Position numbers and translations under genes: made by a program. Of a stretch of DNA of 64,000 nucleotides, positions 19,215 to 27,999 are shown in pieces. Where the stretch lies: the NCBI RefSeq assembly GCF_030013905.1, contig NZ_CP124862.1, positions 3,413,051-3,477,050 of the forward strand, in the 5' to 3' direction. The notes beneath the pieces were generated by a model, which worked only from the letters and a program-made list of their open reading frames with translations, did no database searches and had not been told where the DNA came from. Within the stretch, counting starts at the first letter, position 1, and each line of letters begins with the position of its first letter. This DNA is from Petroclostridium sp. X23 (GTDB lineage: Bacteria; Bacillota; Clostridia; SK-Y3).

Positions 19215-20891
19215 ATGAAAAGATCATTGATAAAAATCACGTGTTTAACGATAACAGTATTGTTTGTCATATACAGCTTAGTTACCACTTTCGCATATGC
19301 CGACCAGCTAGCACCCTATAGGACAGGCAGCATAGAAGGATTTATAACCAATATCGGTGAAGGCAGGGTAGAAATTGAGGAATATGATGGTACGGTTCAT
19401 GCATTATCGTTGGACAATGGCGCTACTTTTTCCATTGACAGGCGATCTGCCGTATTTACGGATTTTAAGATCGGGATGGAGATATATGCAAGCTTAAAAG
19501 GGAGAAGTATATCTTATATGGAGAGTTATTCCACCGAAGTGACGGGTTATATTCCGGAAGGTGGGAAAATACGGATAGGGATTATTAAAAAAATAGATCG
19601 GGATCAGATTGTTTTACGTTTGTCTATAGGGAAGGATGAAACGTACTTTACATCTCCGGCAACAATTGCTTTGAAAAACGGAAGTACCGTGCCATTGAAT
19701 GTGTTATATGAAGGAGACCGTGTAAAACTATTTTTTGATGAAATCAATTCAAATACCATTAGCCGTATGGAAATTGAAGGGGATAGCATCAAAATTAAAG
19801 ATATATACCGGGGGGAGTTGGTATCAAGTGATACGATAGGAAATGCGATTACATTTACCGGGATTGAAGTTTTCAAAAATGGGGAATGGGAATCGCTAAG
19901 CAGTGCAAAAACCTTTAAGTATTCATCGCAAACCCCTGCATATATGGGTGGGTATAAATTATCCACCGATAAATTAAAGCATTATAAAGGCAAAAAGGCT
20001 TATATTGCAGTAATGGATTTCTTTGGAAGAGATCAGATAGAAAAAATGGTTATAAAAAGCCAATATGAAACGGTGTATTCCGACCAGATTGAAGATATTA
20101 ACTGGTATAGTGAAGTTTTTGAATTAGGAAATCATAAAAACATCACATTTAATGATGGCACTATTATCATTAAAAGCGGACGTTTGGTAGATAAGTACTC
20201 CATTTACTCCGGTTCCGACGCATTTTTTATTGGAGACGGTCGTGGAAGTGACATGATGGCGGATGTCATTTATGTACATAATGAAGACATCAATAACTCC
20301 AATATCGGACAGGACTATATATATGAAGGAAGATTGGATGAAATTGTTTCGGATAGAGTTGTTTTAAAAGATTTTGCTGTGCTGGATAAGAATGAATGGG
20401 AATCTTTTGATGAAGATAAAGAACTATATTACGATAACGATGTAACTATATATGATTTAGAAGCAGGAAAACAAATTACTCCTAAAGAATTCTATTCCGG
20501 AGACTATGCAGTGGATGAAGACAGCAGCTATGCGGATGACTATGACTTAAAAGATTGGTATGCTTATGTATATACAGACGGGGATAGAATCTCCAGTATT
20601 ATGCTCCAGAAAAACAGAAATTCATTACTACAGCAAAGAGTTACTAACGGGACGATAGAATCCATTGAAGAACATTCGCTTGTGGGTTGGAAACTAGGAG
20701 TAAGAAATGCAAAAGACTGGAGTACGAGAAAAGAGCAATGGATGGCAAAGGATGTATCATTAAGCATACTGTTATCGAAAGCAATGATTGTAAAGAGTGG
20801 AAAGATGATTACACCCGAAGAGATGAAGGTCGGTGACAGATTATACATGGTGAGGGATGATACCGAAGCTAAAGTAGTTATTGTAAAATAA
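19215..20891 (+). CDS. Exported beta-repeat protein of unknown function
   Basis: 558 residues with a signal peptide (about 1-30, ending 'FAYADQ') and ATG 19215 behind AAAGAGGTG. The mature part is built from repeated modules of about 80-100 residues in which a 'G.I..I....V.i......y.l' strand pair is followed by 'KNGS.vpL..L..GD.V.l': for example 'GSIEGFITNIGEGRVEIEEY' and 'TIALKNGSTVPLNVLYEGDR'. Similar modules occur in the C-terminal halves of the SLH proteins at 6888 and 50341, so the module is probably a local building block of surface proteins. There are no SLH domains. Position within the operon suggests a subunit of the same surface structure. I do not recognise a named family. Confidence 0.72.
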   Translation: MKRSLIKITCLTITVLFVIYSLVTTFAYADQLAPYRTGSIEGFITNIGEGRVEIEEYDGTVHALSLDNGATFSIDRRSAVFTDFKIGMEIYASLKGRSISYMESYSTEVTGYIPEGGKIRIGIIKKIDRDQIVLRLSIGKDETYFTSPATIALKNGSTVPLNVLYEGDRVKLFFDEINSNTISRMEIEGDSIKIKDIYRGELVSSDTIGNAITFTGIEVFKNGEWESLSSAKTFKYSSQTPAYMGGYKLSTDKLKHYKGKKAYIAVMDFFGRDQIEKMVIKSQYETVYSDQIEDINWYSEVFELGNHKNITFNDGTIIIKSGRLVDKYSIYSGSDAFFIGDGRGSDMMADVIYVHNEDINNSNIGQDYIYEGRLDEIVSDRVVLKDFAVLDKNEWESFDEDKELYYDNDVTIYDLEAGKQITPKEFYSGDYAVDEDSSYADDYDLKDWYAYVYTDGDRISSIMLQKNRNSLLQQRVTNGTIESIEEHSLVGWKLGVRNAKDWSTRKEQWMAKDVSLSILLSKAMIVKSGKMITPEEMKVGDRLYMVRDDTEAKVVIVK

Positions 20892-20915
20892 GTGTTTAAA
20901 GGGGATGGGATTATT

Positions 20916-22466
20916 TTGAAAAAAGTCACAGCGTTTATCGTCATCTTGAGCTGCATCATGAGTACAGCAACAGTATGGGCAACCCCAACCGGGTTCTCGG
21001 GTGGAGTAAACAACGAATATCAGTATGAGGAAATTGTATTTATTTCAGGAGAACCGATTAAATTTGTAGGGGAAATCGATATACGCGAAAGCGAAAGAAA
21101 GGATACAAAGACCATAACATATAAAATCAGCAATTTAAAGCCGGAGGATACGAGCATTTCCGGAGATCTAGACAGAACACTGACTGTTGTTACGGAATAT
21201 GCAGAACGGACCGATAAGGGCCAGACAATAGCAGATACCAGTATAACCAGATATACTGAGACCATCCAGATCGGCAATGATAGATATGTATTGTCGGATA
21301 TGCAGTTTTCGAAGTCTGATGTAATAGACAATAGACCGGCTGCGGATTTTTATTCAGGAACTATAAAAGCCAGAAAATATTATACGATTAATCGTGATGA
21401 AGGAAGTGTCATTGTCGACATTTCCGGTGGTGACGTTGGATATCAGAACTTCTGGGGAAACACTGAGACGCAAGTATTGGATTACAATATCATTTATGAC
21501 AGGCAGATGGAAGTAGAAGGTGAAGATGGAGAGGGAGACAGTACGCAGAGTATATCATGGCAAGGTGCCGTGAAGGTTCAGAACTCCGATAGTACTACAA
21601 AAGTATTATCCTATGCTGAAAATGAGGCGAATTTCTCAAGTTTTAACGGAGGATATATGAGAGTAACAAAAGGAGAAATGGTCTCCAAGTATGATTACGA
21701 CCTTCCCAGAATGGATACCTCCGAAACAGGATATGCTGTTACCAGTGCTAAAACCGCATTGCCTCACGCAACAAGAAGGCTAAAGGATGATATACAATTA
21801 TCAAAGACAATGGTGCCCAAAGTCGAAAGGCTTGTTGTACCCAAGTTTAGGGATACCGGCGGGCATTGGGCGCAGGGATATATCGAAAGATTGTATTCAT
21901 TGGATGTATTTGACGGGAGCTCACAGTTCTTCACGCCGGAAGTTGCCATGACAAGACAAGAATTCACAAAGGGTGTTATTAAAGCGTGCGATATCCGGCC
22001 TACATTAGTAGAAAAGAAGACTTCAAGCAGACGGCGTAATCAGCCTCCTGAAGAATCATTGTTCAATGATGTAGATGTAGAGGATTCGGATTATGAATAT
22101 ATTAAGCAAGCTGTTGAAAAAGGAATCATTACCGGTACATCGAATGGGTTCTTCAGTCCCGGAGACCCGTTGACAAGAGCCCAAGCCATTACAATCTTGA
22201 TTAGGGCATTGGGATTTGAAAATAAAGCTCCGACTCCCGGGTATTATACTTCGTTTAGTGATGACCGCAAAATACCTGAATGGGCAAAAGATTGCATATA
22301 TGTTGCCTCAGAGTTTGGCCTTGTAACCGGTGATGAATATAACAACATAAATCCTAACAAAGTAATGACACGAGCGGAAGCTTCAGCGATGCTTGTTCGC
22401 TTTCTAGAGTTCCTGGAAGGAGACCTTCAAACAGATTACAGAGAAAATATCATTTATTTTAACTGA
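20916..22466 (+). CDS. Exported protein with three C-terminal SLH domains
   Basis: 516 residues from TTG 20916, chosen because AAAGGGGAT lies about 10 bases upstream and the signal peptide 'KKVTAFIVILSCIMSTATVW' begins there; the frame is open from GTG 20892 but that codon abuts the previous gene without a ribosome site. Residues 25-300 are a beta-rich domain I do not recognise. Three SLH repeats follow at about 308-360 ('FRDTGGHWAQGYIERLYSLD'), 383-440 ('GIITGTSNGFFSPGDPLTRA') and 445-505 ('EWAKDCIYVASEFGLVTGDE'). It is the likely wall anchor for the operon that starts at 8748, and it ends the operon, with a terminator about 90 bp beyond its stop. Confidence 0.85.
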   Translation: MKKVTAFIVILSCIMSTATVWATPTGFSGGVNNEYQYEEIVFISGEPIKFVGEIDIRESERKDTKTITYKISNLKPEDTSISGDLDRTLTVVTEYAERTDKGQTIADTSITRYTETIQIGNDRYVLSDMQFSKSDVIDNRPAADFYSGTIKARKYYTINRDEGSVIVDISGGDVGYQNFWGNTETQVLDYNIIYDRQMEVEGEDGEGDSTQSISWQGAVKVQNSDSTTKVLSYAENEANFSSFNGGYMRVTKGEMVSKYDYDLPRMDTSETGYAVTSAKTALPHATRRLKDDIQLSKTMVPKVERLVVPKFRDTGGHWAQGYIERLYSLDVFDGSSQFFTPEVAMTRQEFTKGVIKACDIRPTLVEKKTSSRRRNQPPEESLFNDVDVEDSDYEYIKQAVEKGIITGTSNGFFSPGDPLTRAQAITILIRALGFENKAPTPGYYTSFSDDRKIPEWAKDCIYVASEFGLVTGDEYNNINPNKVMTRAEASAMLVRFLEFLEGDLQTDYRENIIYFN

Positions 22467-22552
22467 TATTTTATTGAGAAAAGTTTAGAGATGACCGGTT
22501 TATTGAATGTAGTCCGGTTTAACATAAATATCCAATTGTGTCATGAACATTT

Positions 22553-22605
22553 GACGGTTCACAGACGTACATATTTATATTAGTCTGATGAACCGCAATT
22601 TTTTG
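22553..22605 (+). terminator. Terminator of the surface-protein operon
   Basis: Stem ACGGTTCACAGAC / GTCTGATGAACCG with one bulged base, then AATTTTTTG. The arms again use the GGTTCAC heptamer, so a repeat may have been taken over as a terminator. Confidence 0.6.
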
Positions 22606-22606
22606 T

Positions 22607-22726
22607 TTATCTTTCGGAACATTTTTTATTGTCTTGCATGGAAAAAATAAAATCATCAAGATCGCCCTTTTCATTTTCAGAAGTTTTTTCTGCACTATTC
22701 ATATTTTTCTTATTTTTATCTTCCAT
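22607..22726 (-). CDS. 39-residue acidic/lysine-rich small protein
   Basis: Minus-strand frame from ATG at 22726 to a TAA at 22607. The ribosome site TAGGGGGTG lies 5-8 bases upstream, which is strong for so short a frame. The product begins 'MEDKNKKNMNSAEKTSENEK' and ends 'MQDNKKCSER'; it is highly charged, has one cysteine near the end, no membrane segment and no family I recognise. Its upstream region is cut off by the predicted left end of the IS element at about 22756, so the gene may have lost or changed its promoter. It could be a real small gene or the start of an interrupted one. Confidence 0.45.
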   Translation of the reverse strand: MEDKNKKNMNSAEKTSENEKGDLDDFIFSMQDNKKCSER

Positions 22727-22755
22727 AGTTTCACCCCCTAAAAATATATTTTGTT

Positions 22756-24377
22756 GGTGTTCAGCAAAGCTGAACCCCTTGATTCAACTTGATTTTATCA
22801 ACTGGAAACAATTTTCTTCACCTCACAGCCCTCAAACCTGCTAAAATAGAGAATATTTTAGAAAGGGGCTGATGTCATTGCTTCCACCAAACCAGAGTCA
22901 CCTGGCTTATAAACTTAATTTATTTCTATCTGTCAGTGAGACTGACAGCATTGCTAAGATAATATCAAAGATTGATCTATCTCGTGTTTATGACTTCTGT
23001 TTACATTTTTATTCACAAAATCCTGCAGGACGTATTGCACTTTATCGCCCTCAAGATGCTTTAAGGTCTTTACTTGTGATGTACCTTGCTGGCTTTACAT
23101 CCATTAATAAATGGGTCAAAGAACTTAGGGATACACCAAGATATGCTTATCTATCAGGTTTCTCTCCTGACAAGACGCCCTCTAAGGCTTATTTCTCTTG
23201 GTTTATCTCTAATCTTTTCGGCGATGAAAACGTTGAAGATGTCATGCTTCAAGGTTCTCTAATCCGTAAAATATTTGAATTGTTATTTGTCAAAGAATCT
23301 ATCGAATTAGGAATCATTGATCCCCATGATAAAGTAATCTTTGACGGCTGCAAGGTAAAATCTTTTTGCAAACAAAAGTATGTTCCTGAAAAATATTGTA
23401 GATGCTATGCCAGTAATATAAAACCCTTTAAATGCTCTATGTGTACTGACTCCGAAGCCACAAAAGGTTATGATCATAATCTTGATGAATATCTAATGGG
23501 ATACGGTCTGCATTTTGCAACAACTCCTATGATAGATAATCCATCTAAATGCCTACCACTAACATTCTTCGTCGAAGGTGCTGATGTCCACGATGTTAGA
23601 ATGACACCACATCTAATAATGCATCTTTATCACAACTTGAAAGTTGACTTTCATTATGTCATTGCTGATTCGGGATACGACGCTTATTATGTTTACTGGT
23701 GGATTAGTTTACTAGGCGGTAAGCCTATTATTGCAATTAATCCAAGAAATTCTCAAACTCCAACACCTACTAATGAGTTTGGTTTGCCTGTTTGTGCTGC
23801 TGGTCATACATTTTACTATTGGGGTATTGATAAGAAAAAAAGACGACTAAAATGGCGGTGTCCAAGAAAAGCTTCTAAAAAATTGGCTGAAAAACTAAAG
23901 TGTGATCATCCATGTTGTGATTCTGGCTATGGCAAGACAGTCTATACTCACATTGAAGATGATATTCGTTGGTTTACCCAAGTTCCCAGAGGCTCACAAC
24001 TCTGGAAAGACATCTATTCAAGAAGAGCACGTATAGAATCCGTTATTGGAGATATTGTACTCAACAACGGTCTTAAATCTCCATTATTTAGGGGTACCAA
24101 GAACTTCTTCGTGAGAACTGCCTTAGTTTGCATGCTCCAACATGCAAAAGCCATAGCCATAACCCTTGAGAATAAAGAATACCATAAGACTGCTGCATAA
24201 ACTACAGGAAAAATATTCTTACTATTCTCTTGCATAGGGAATCTCCGACCATTTTTAGATACCAAATTATTCCTATCATCCATTCTTTAAATTTTCAAAG
24301 TACACATGAACATAGTTTATTGCTATAACCTAAAACTTTAACATTCTATACCATTTTGTTGTTATTTACTGAACATC
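22756..24377 (+). mobile_element. IS1182-like insertion sequence (ends tentative)
   Basis: About 1.62 kb around a single DDE transposase gene. Candidate imperfect inverted ends are GGTGTTCAGCAAA at 22756-22768 and its partner TTTACTGAACATC at 24365-24377 (11 of 13 match). AT-rich sequence with a common ATATATTTT lies just outside both ends, so I could not define a target duplication. The size fits this IS family. Ends need comparison with other copies. Confidence 0.5.
22872..24200 (+). CDS. IS1182-family-like transposase
   Basis: 442 residues from ATG 22872 behind GAAAGGGG. The N-terminal part ('YRPQDALRSLLVMYLAGF') resembles the DUF772 helix-turn-helix domain. The catalytic core gives plausible DDE residues: Asp in 'VIFDGCKVKSF', Asp in 'VIADSGYDAYY' and Glu in 'RRARIESVIGD'. 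Between them is a cysteine cluster ('KYCRCYASNIKPFKCSMC'), a possible zinc-binding insertion seen in some relatives. The frame is intact, so the element may be active. Codon use is less purine-rich on the coding strand than in the neighbouring genes, consistent with transfer. It interrupts the space between the surface operon and the GerMN lipoprotein. Confidence 0.9.
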   Translation: MSLLPPNQSHLAYKLNLFLSVSETDSIAKIISKIDLSRVYDFCLHFYSQNPAGRIALYRPQDALRSLLVMYLAGFTSINKWVKELRDTPRYAYLSGFSPDKTPSKAYFSWFISNLFGDENVEDVMLQGSLIRKIFELLFVKESIELGIIDPHDKVIFDGCKVKSFCKQKYVPEKYCRCYASNIKPFKCSMCTDSEATKGYDHNLDEYLMGYGLHFATTPMIDNPSKCLPLTFFVEGADVHDVRMTPHLIMHLYHNLKVDFHYVIADSGYDAYYVYWWISLLGGKPIIAINPRNSQTPTPTNEFGLPVCAAGHTFYYWGIDKKKRRLKWRCPRKASKKLAEKLKCDHPCCDSGYGKTVYTHIEDDIRWFTQVPRGSQLWKDIYSRRARIESVIGDIVLNNGLKSPLFRGTKNFFVRTALVCMLQHAKAIAITLENKEYHKTAA

Positions 24378-24606
24378 TACATATATTTTACATGTCATTG
24401 AGTAAACATAACAGCAAATAAATGTTAAGAAAACATTAAATATTGTATGCTATATTTATATAGTATATGTGTATTTTTTTATTTCGTTACTAAATACCCA
24501 TTTTAGGCGAGTTCGTAGTCCTCTGCCCACTAACAAACTAGTCATATCTTTTTTTCAACACGCATAAAATAAGCTAGGAACAAATTTGAAAGGTGGGCAT
24601 CCGTTT
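24378..24606. other. Intergenic region right of the IS
   Basis: AT-rich sequence with short palindromes such as the TATATTTATATAGTATATG area near 24450. No open frame with a ribosome site and no convincing promoter or RNA gene was found, though the promoter of the GerMN gene must lie here. Confidence 0.4.
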
Positions 24607-25227
24607 ATGAAAAAATTCATGTGCATATTCCTTGCGCTACTGCTAATGACAGCAGTATTATCTTCATGTTCCTTCAAACCTTTTAAGAAAGATTCAAAAG
24701 AGACTTCAAACGCACAGATAAAAGAAGAGGTTCAACCAACCAGCAGTGTTATGATGACAGAAGACCAGTTAAAAAAAGAAGGGGATAAAGTTGTACTTAC
24801 ATTGTATTTTGCAAACGATAACGCTACAAAGCTTGTGGTAGAAAAAAGGTTTATAGTAAAAAGTACTGTAAAAGACATGAATGACATGGCAAAAGCAGCC
24901 ATGAAGGAATTATTTCAAGGTCCTATCAGCGGGAACCTTACCAGTCCGTTTCCCAAAGGTGTAAAAGTGCCAACGGTAAAGATTGAAAAAGACATAGCAG
25001 TTGTTGACCTGTCAAAAGAATTTGTTGAAAAACATCCGGGCGGTTCGACAGGTGAGACCATGACAGTGTATGCTATAGTAAATACACTTACAGGTATTCA
25101 AGGCATCAATATGGTCCAATTTACCGTAGAAGGAAAGACAGTACCGGAATTTAAAGGACATTTGGATTTCAGTAAGCCGTTTAAACCAAATACGGAGCTT
25201 GTCTCACAAGAAAAACCAGAGAAGTAA
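24607..25227 (+). CDS. GerMN-domain lipoprotein
   Basis: 206 residues from ATG 24607, preferred because AAAGGTGGG lies 9 bases before it and a lipoprotein signal begins there; an in-frame TTG at 24586 has no ribosome site. The signal ends in the lipobox 'AVLSSC' (Cys at about 23-24), so the mature protein is lipid-anchored outside the membrane. From about residue 60 the sequence is a GerMN (sporulation/spore germination) domain: 'VVLTLYFANDNATKLV', 'AAMKELFQGPISGNL', 'FPKGVKVPTVKIEKDIAVVD' and 'YAIVNTLTGIQGINMVQF'. GerM-type proteins take part in sporulation or envelope assembly. Single-domain members such as this have no firm role, so I give no gene symbol. Confidence 0.87.
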   Translation: MKKFMCIFLALLLMTAVLSSCSFKPFKKDSKETSNAQIKEEVQPTSSVMMTEDQLKKEGDKVVLTLYFANDNATKLVVEKRFIVKSTVKDMNDMAKAAMKELFQGPISGNLTSPFPKGVKVPTVKIEKDIAVVDLSKEFVEKHPGGSTGETMTVYAIVNTLTGIQGINMVQFTVEGKTVPEFKGHLDFSKPFKPNTELVSQEKPEK

Positions 25228-25280
25228 ATATGTAACATATACAAAAACAAATTGAAACAGGATCATAAAGTTAAGTTTAT

Positions 25281-25321
25281 GACTAAGCATATCCAATAAT
25301 CATAAGCTTAGCTTTTTTTTC
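25281..25321 (+). terminator. Weak terminator after GerMN gene
   Basis: CTAAGC / GCTTAG stem with an AT-rich, partly self-pairing loop, followed by CTTTTTTTT. The T run is good; the stem is short. Confidence 0.45.
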
Positions 25322-25456
25322 ATTAAAAGTTTGTTTTGAATCAATAAAATGTGGTATATTAATTATAGTTAAGTTCGATAGCTTAGCATATCCGTCAGAT
25401 TACAATACAAGCTTTGAGCTTCGGACTCCAAGTACATAAGGAATGGAGGCATTACG

Positions 25457-25948
25457 ATGATAGTACAAGGTAATTTCAGTAATCTAGAGATACTAAAGAT
25501 AGCAATATCAATGGAAGAGGAAGGCATAGAATTTTACAGTAACGGTGCCAAGCATACCACCGGCAAGCTAAAAGATTTTTTATTGCATGCGGCGGGGCAG
25601 GAAAGGGCACACAAAGAGCAGTTTTCCAAGCTGTATAACGATTTGATTAAAGACAGAAAAAGTATAGAGGATGATTACTTATTCGAGCCTGATGTAGTGG
25701 CATATCTGAAATCACTGGTAGAAAATCAGGTGTTCCGTAAGTCTCCGAAACCTGAAGATGCCTTCAAAGACTTAAAAGTTGCCGCAGCTCATGCAGTGAA
25801 GGCAGAAGAAACCACTGTTGAATTGTACACAAAGATGTATAACGGCGCAAAATATGATGAGATAAAAAAGATATTGTCGGTACTTATCGAAGAGGAAAAG
25901 GCACATGTTAAATATTTCAAACAGCTGCTGGAGGAAGCAAGCAAATAA
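25457..25948 (+). CDS. Rubrerythrin-like ferritin-family protein
   Basis: 163 residues, a four-helix diiron protein without the C-terminal rubredoxin domain of classical rubrerythrin. Iron ligands fit the expected places: 'ISMEEEGIEFY' in helix 1, 'AAGQERAHKEQFSKLY' in helix 2, 'HAVKAEETTVELY' in helix 3 and 'LIEEEKAHVKYF' in helix 4. Such proteins reduce hydrogen peroxide in anaerobes, using electrons from a separate rubredoxin. A rubredoxin gene lies 130 bp downstream and a flavodiiron protein follows, so the three probably act together in oxygen defence. Start ATG 25457 is 8 bases after GGAGG. Confidence 0.9.
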   Translation: MIVQGNFSNLEILKIAISMEEEGIEFYSNGAKHTTGKLKDFLLHAAGQERAHKEQFSKLYNDLIKDRKSIEDDYLFEPDVVAYLKSLVENQVFRKSPKPEDAFKDLKVAAAHAVKAEETTVELYTKMYNGAKYDEIKKILSVLIEEEKAHVKYFKQLLEEASK

Positions 25949-26078
25949 CGTAGGTTATATTTCCCGGGAAAGGGAATATTATTTATAATCAAACATATAT
26001 TCATTGTCGTTTAAAGTTTATATTTTTTAAAACGCTTTGAATGGTAAAACGATGAATTAAAATGAAAGGAGAATACAT

Positions 26079-26237
26079 ATGGACAAATATGAATGCACAG
26101 CATGCGGTTATGTTTATGACCCGGAAGTAGGAGATCCTGATGGAGGTATCGCACCAGGAACAGCTTTTGAAGATATCCCGGATGAATGGGTATGCCCGAT
26201 GTGCGGTCTTGGCAAAGACGCATTTGAAAAGATCTGA
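26079..26237 (+). CDS. Rubredoxin
   Basis: A 52-residue single-domain rubredoxin. It has the two Cys-X2-Cys pairs that hold one iron: '[16 protein letters not shown]' and '[18 protein letters not shown]', plus the conserved '[15 protein letters not shown]' loop. It carries single electrons in the cytoplasm, most likely to the flavodiiron protein encoded next and to the rubrerythrin-like protein before it. ATG 26079 follows AAAGGAG by 8 bases. A heptamer repeat pair begins just after the stop. Confidence 0.96.
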   Translation: MDKYECTACGYVYDPEVGDPDGGIAPGTAFEDIPDEWVCPMCGLGKDAFEKI

Positions 26238-26243
26238 CAAATA

Positions 26244-26305
26244 GTGGGGAGTGGGGAGTAAACAATGGGGTTTGGCCCATGTACACCTCACTCCCCTTCC
26301 ACTAT
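26244..26305. repeat. Inverted pair of GTGGGGA heptamer units
   Basis: Two GTGGGGA units at 26244-26257 and the complementary TCACTCCCCTTCCACTAT at 26288-26305 form an imperfect hairpin between rubredoxin and the flavodiiron gene. Related units occur at 29814, 34271, 37289 and 56758. Confidence 0.7.
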
Positions 26306-26350
26306 ATACTATTCATTATTAATTATTCACTAATAACAGGAGGTACACAG

Positions 26351-27550
26351 ATGTCTGCTATAAAGATAAAAGAGGGTATATATTCGGTCGGTGTGCAAAA
26401 TCCCAACCTTAGAATATTTGACATTATAATGAAAACAGAATATGGAACATCATACAATGCTTATCTGGTAAAAGGGGAGAAAACAGCACTCATTGAGACG
26501 GTACATACAACGTTTTTTGATGAGTACCTGGATAATATCAGAAGTGTTATAGATATCGCTGAGATCGATTACATCATATTAAACCATACTGAGCCGGACC
26601 ATTCGGGTGCGCTGAAGTATCTATTGAGGGAAAATCCAAAGATCAAAGTAATCACGTCGATGGCAGGGAATAAATATATTAAAGCTATCGTAAACCATGA
26701 ATTTGATCAGCAAATCGTCAAAGATGGAGATGTGATCGACCTTGGAGGCAAGACCCTAAAGTTTATGATCGCTCCTTTCCTGCATTGGCCCGATTCAATG
26801 TTTACTTATGTGGAAGAAGACAGTACGCTTTTCCCGTGTGACTTTTTAGGATGCCATTACTGTGAGCCTAGAATGTTTGACAATAAGATTATCTATCGTA
26901 AAAATTTTGAAGACGCATTTAAATATTATTATGATGTAATCTTTGGTCCTTTTAAAGAGTACGTGATCAAAGGGTTGGACAAGATCCAAGATATAAAGGT
27001 AGATGTAGTATGCCCGAGCCATGGACCCATCCTATTAGAAAGTATAGAAAATGCTATGAAGCTCTATCGGGAGTGGAGCAGCGATATCTTTGAGAAGAAT
27101 GATGCCAAGAAAATATTGATTACCTATGTTTCTGCTTACGGATGCACCCGCAGAATGGCGGAAGAATTGGAGAAGGCTATTAAGGATACGGGAAACTTTG
27201 AAGTAGAGATGATTAATATCATATATAGTGACTTGATGGAAATAAGAGAAAAAATGGATAAGGCAGATGCGCTGCTGTTTGGATCGCCTACCATCAATAG
27301 AGATGCTGTCAAACCTATATGGGATGTATTATCCGTAGTGGAAGCCATTAGAAACAAAGGAAAGCTGTGCGGTGTGTTCGGTTCTTATGGCTGGAGCGGC
27401 GAATCCATAAAAATGATGGAAGAAAGAGTAAAGAGTCTAAAGCTTAATCTTTTTGGGGAAGGCCAGAAAGCAAACTTTGTTCCTTCGCAAGAAGAATTGA
27501 AAAAGATATATGATTATGGTGTTGCTTTCGCAAAAGCTCTGATGGAGTAA
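26351..27550 (+). CDS. Flavodiiron protein (FprA-type O2/NO reductase)
   Basis: 399 residues from ATG 26351; the frame is open further upstream, but AGGAGG at about 26338-26343 fits this start. The N-terminal metallo-beta-lactamase-like domain carries the diiron ligands in 'HTEPDHSGAL' (His79, Glu81, Asp83, His84 by count), 'FLGCHYC' and 'PSHGPI'. From about residue 255 a flavodoxin domain begins ('ILITYVSAYGCTRRMAEEL', 'LFGSPTINRDAVKPIW', 'VFGSYGWSG') and binds FMN. These enzymes reduce O2 to water, or NO to N2O, with electrons from rubredoxin, which is encoded just upstream. There is no fused rubredoxin or flavin reductase module. It is soluble and cytoplasmic. Confidence 0.94.
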   Translation: MSAIKIKEGIYSVGVQNPNLRIFDIIMKTEYGTSYNAYLVKGEKTALIETVHTTFFDEYLDNIRSVIDIAEIDYIILNHTEPDHSGALKYLLRENPKIKVITSMAGNKYIKAIVNHEFDQQIVKDGDVIDLGGKTLKFMIAPFLHWPDSMFTYVEEDSTLFPCDFLGCHYCEPRMFDNKIIYRKNFEDAFKYYYDVIFGPFKEYVIKGLDKIQDIKVDVVCPSHGPILLESIENAMKLYREWSSDIFEKNDAKKILITYVSAYGCTRRMAEELEKAIKDTGNFEVEMINIIYSDLMEIREKMDKADALLFGSPTINRDAVKPIWDVLSVVEAIRNKGKLCGVFGSYGWSGESIKMMEERVKSLKLNLFGEGQKANFVPSQEELKKIYDYGVAFAKALME

Positions 27551-27623
27551 GCACCAAAAAACAAATATTTCTAAGACATAGAGCAACGCATGTATGTAGA
27601 GAACGGTCCGGGAATGCTGATAA

Positions 27624-27730
27624 AGTGCTTCATCGGTCAGTCGCAAAGCATGGGGACGGAGCTTCAGCTTCACCAAAACCAGGTGCAGCAGTAGCTCCGT
27701 CCCCATGCTTCACTCCTTCTATGTGCTAAA
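27624..27730 (-). repeat. GC-rich hairpin repeat, copy A (reverse orientation)
   Basis: Perfect 17-bp stem AGCATGGGGACGGAGCT / AGCTCCGTCCCCATGCT (27647-27663 with 27693-27709). The outer sequence, read in reverse, matches the tail of copy D near 55.7 kb: GCTTTGCGACTGACC...AAGCACT. The reverse of the right side, TAGCACATAGAAGGAGTGAA, also matches copy D. Confidence 0.75.
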
Positions 27731-27760
27731 TTAGATTTTTTCAAATCCTCCTACATAGAG

Positions 27761-27870
27761 GAAATCGGACATGGGGACTGGTCTGCAGTCAGGCCTGGTT
27801 TTTGGCCGGACTGCGGCCCTGTCCCCGTGTCAGATTTCCGACCAATTAAGCACTTTTTCACATCCTCCTA
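27761..27870 (+). repeat. GC-rich hairpin repeat, copy B
   Basis: Outer arms GAAATCGGACATGGGGAC / GTCCCCGTGTCAGATTTC with an inner GGCC-rich hairpin containing CAGGCCTGGTTTTTGGCC, followed by the family tail GACCAATTAAGCACTTTTTC. Copy C at 29891 shares most of this. Confidence 0.75.
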
Positions 27871-27999
27871 TAGGATCCGGTAAAAAACATATAGAAAATT
27901 ATAGCAAACAATGATAGAATAATACTATCGAAATTAGTCGATTTTTGCACATTGATTTTTGCATTTCATTGTTCTCAACATATGATAGGGGGTTAATGT

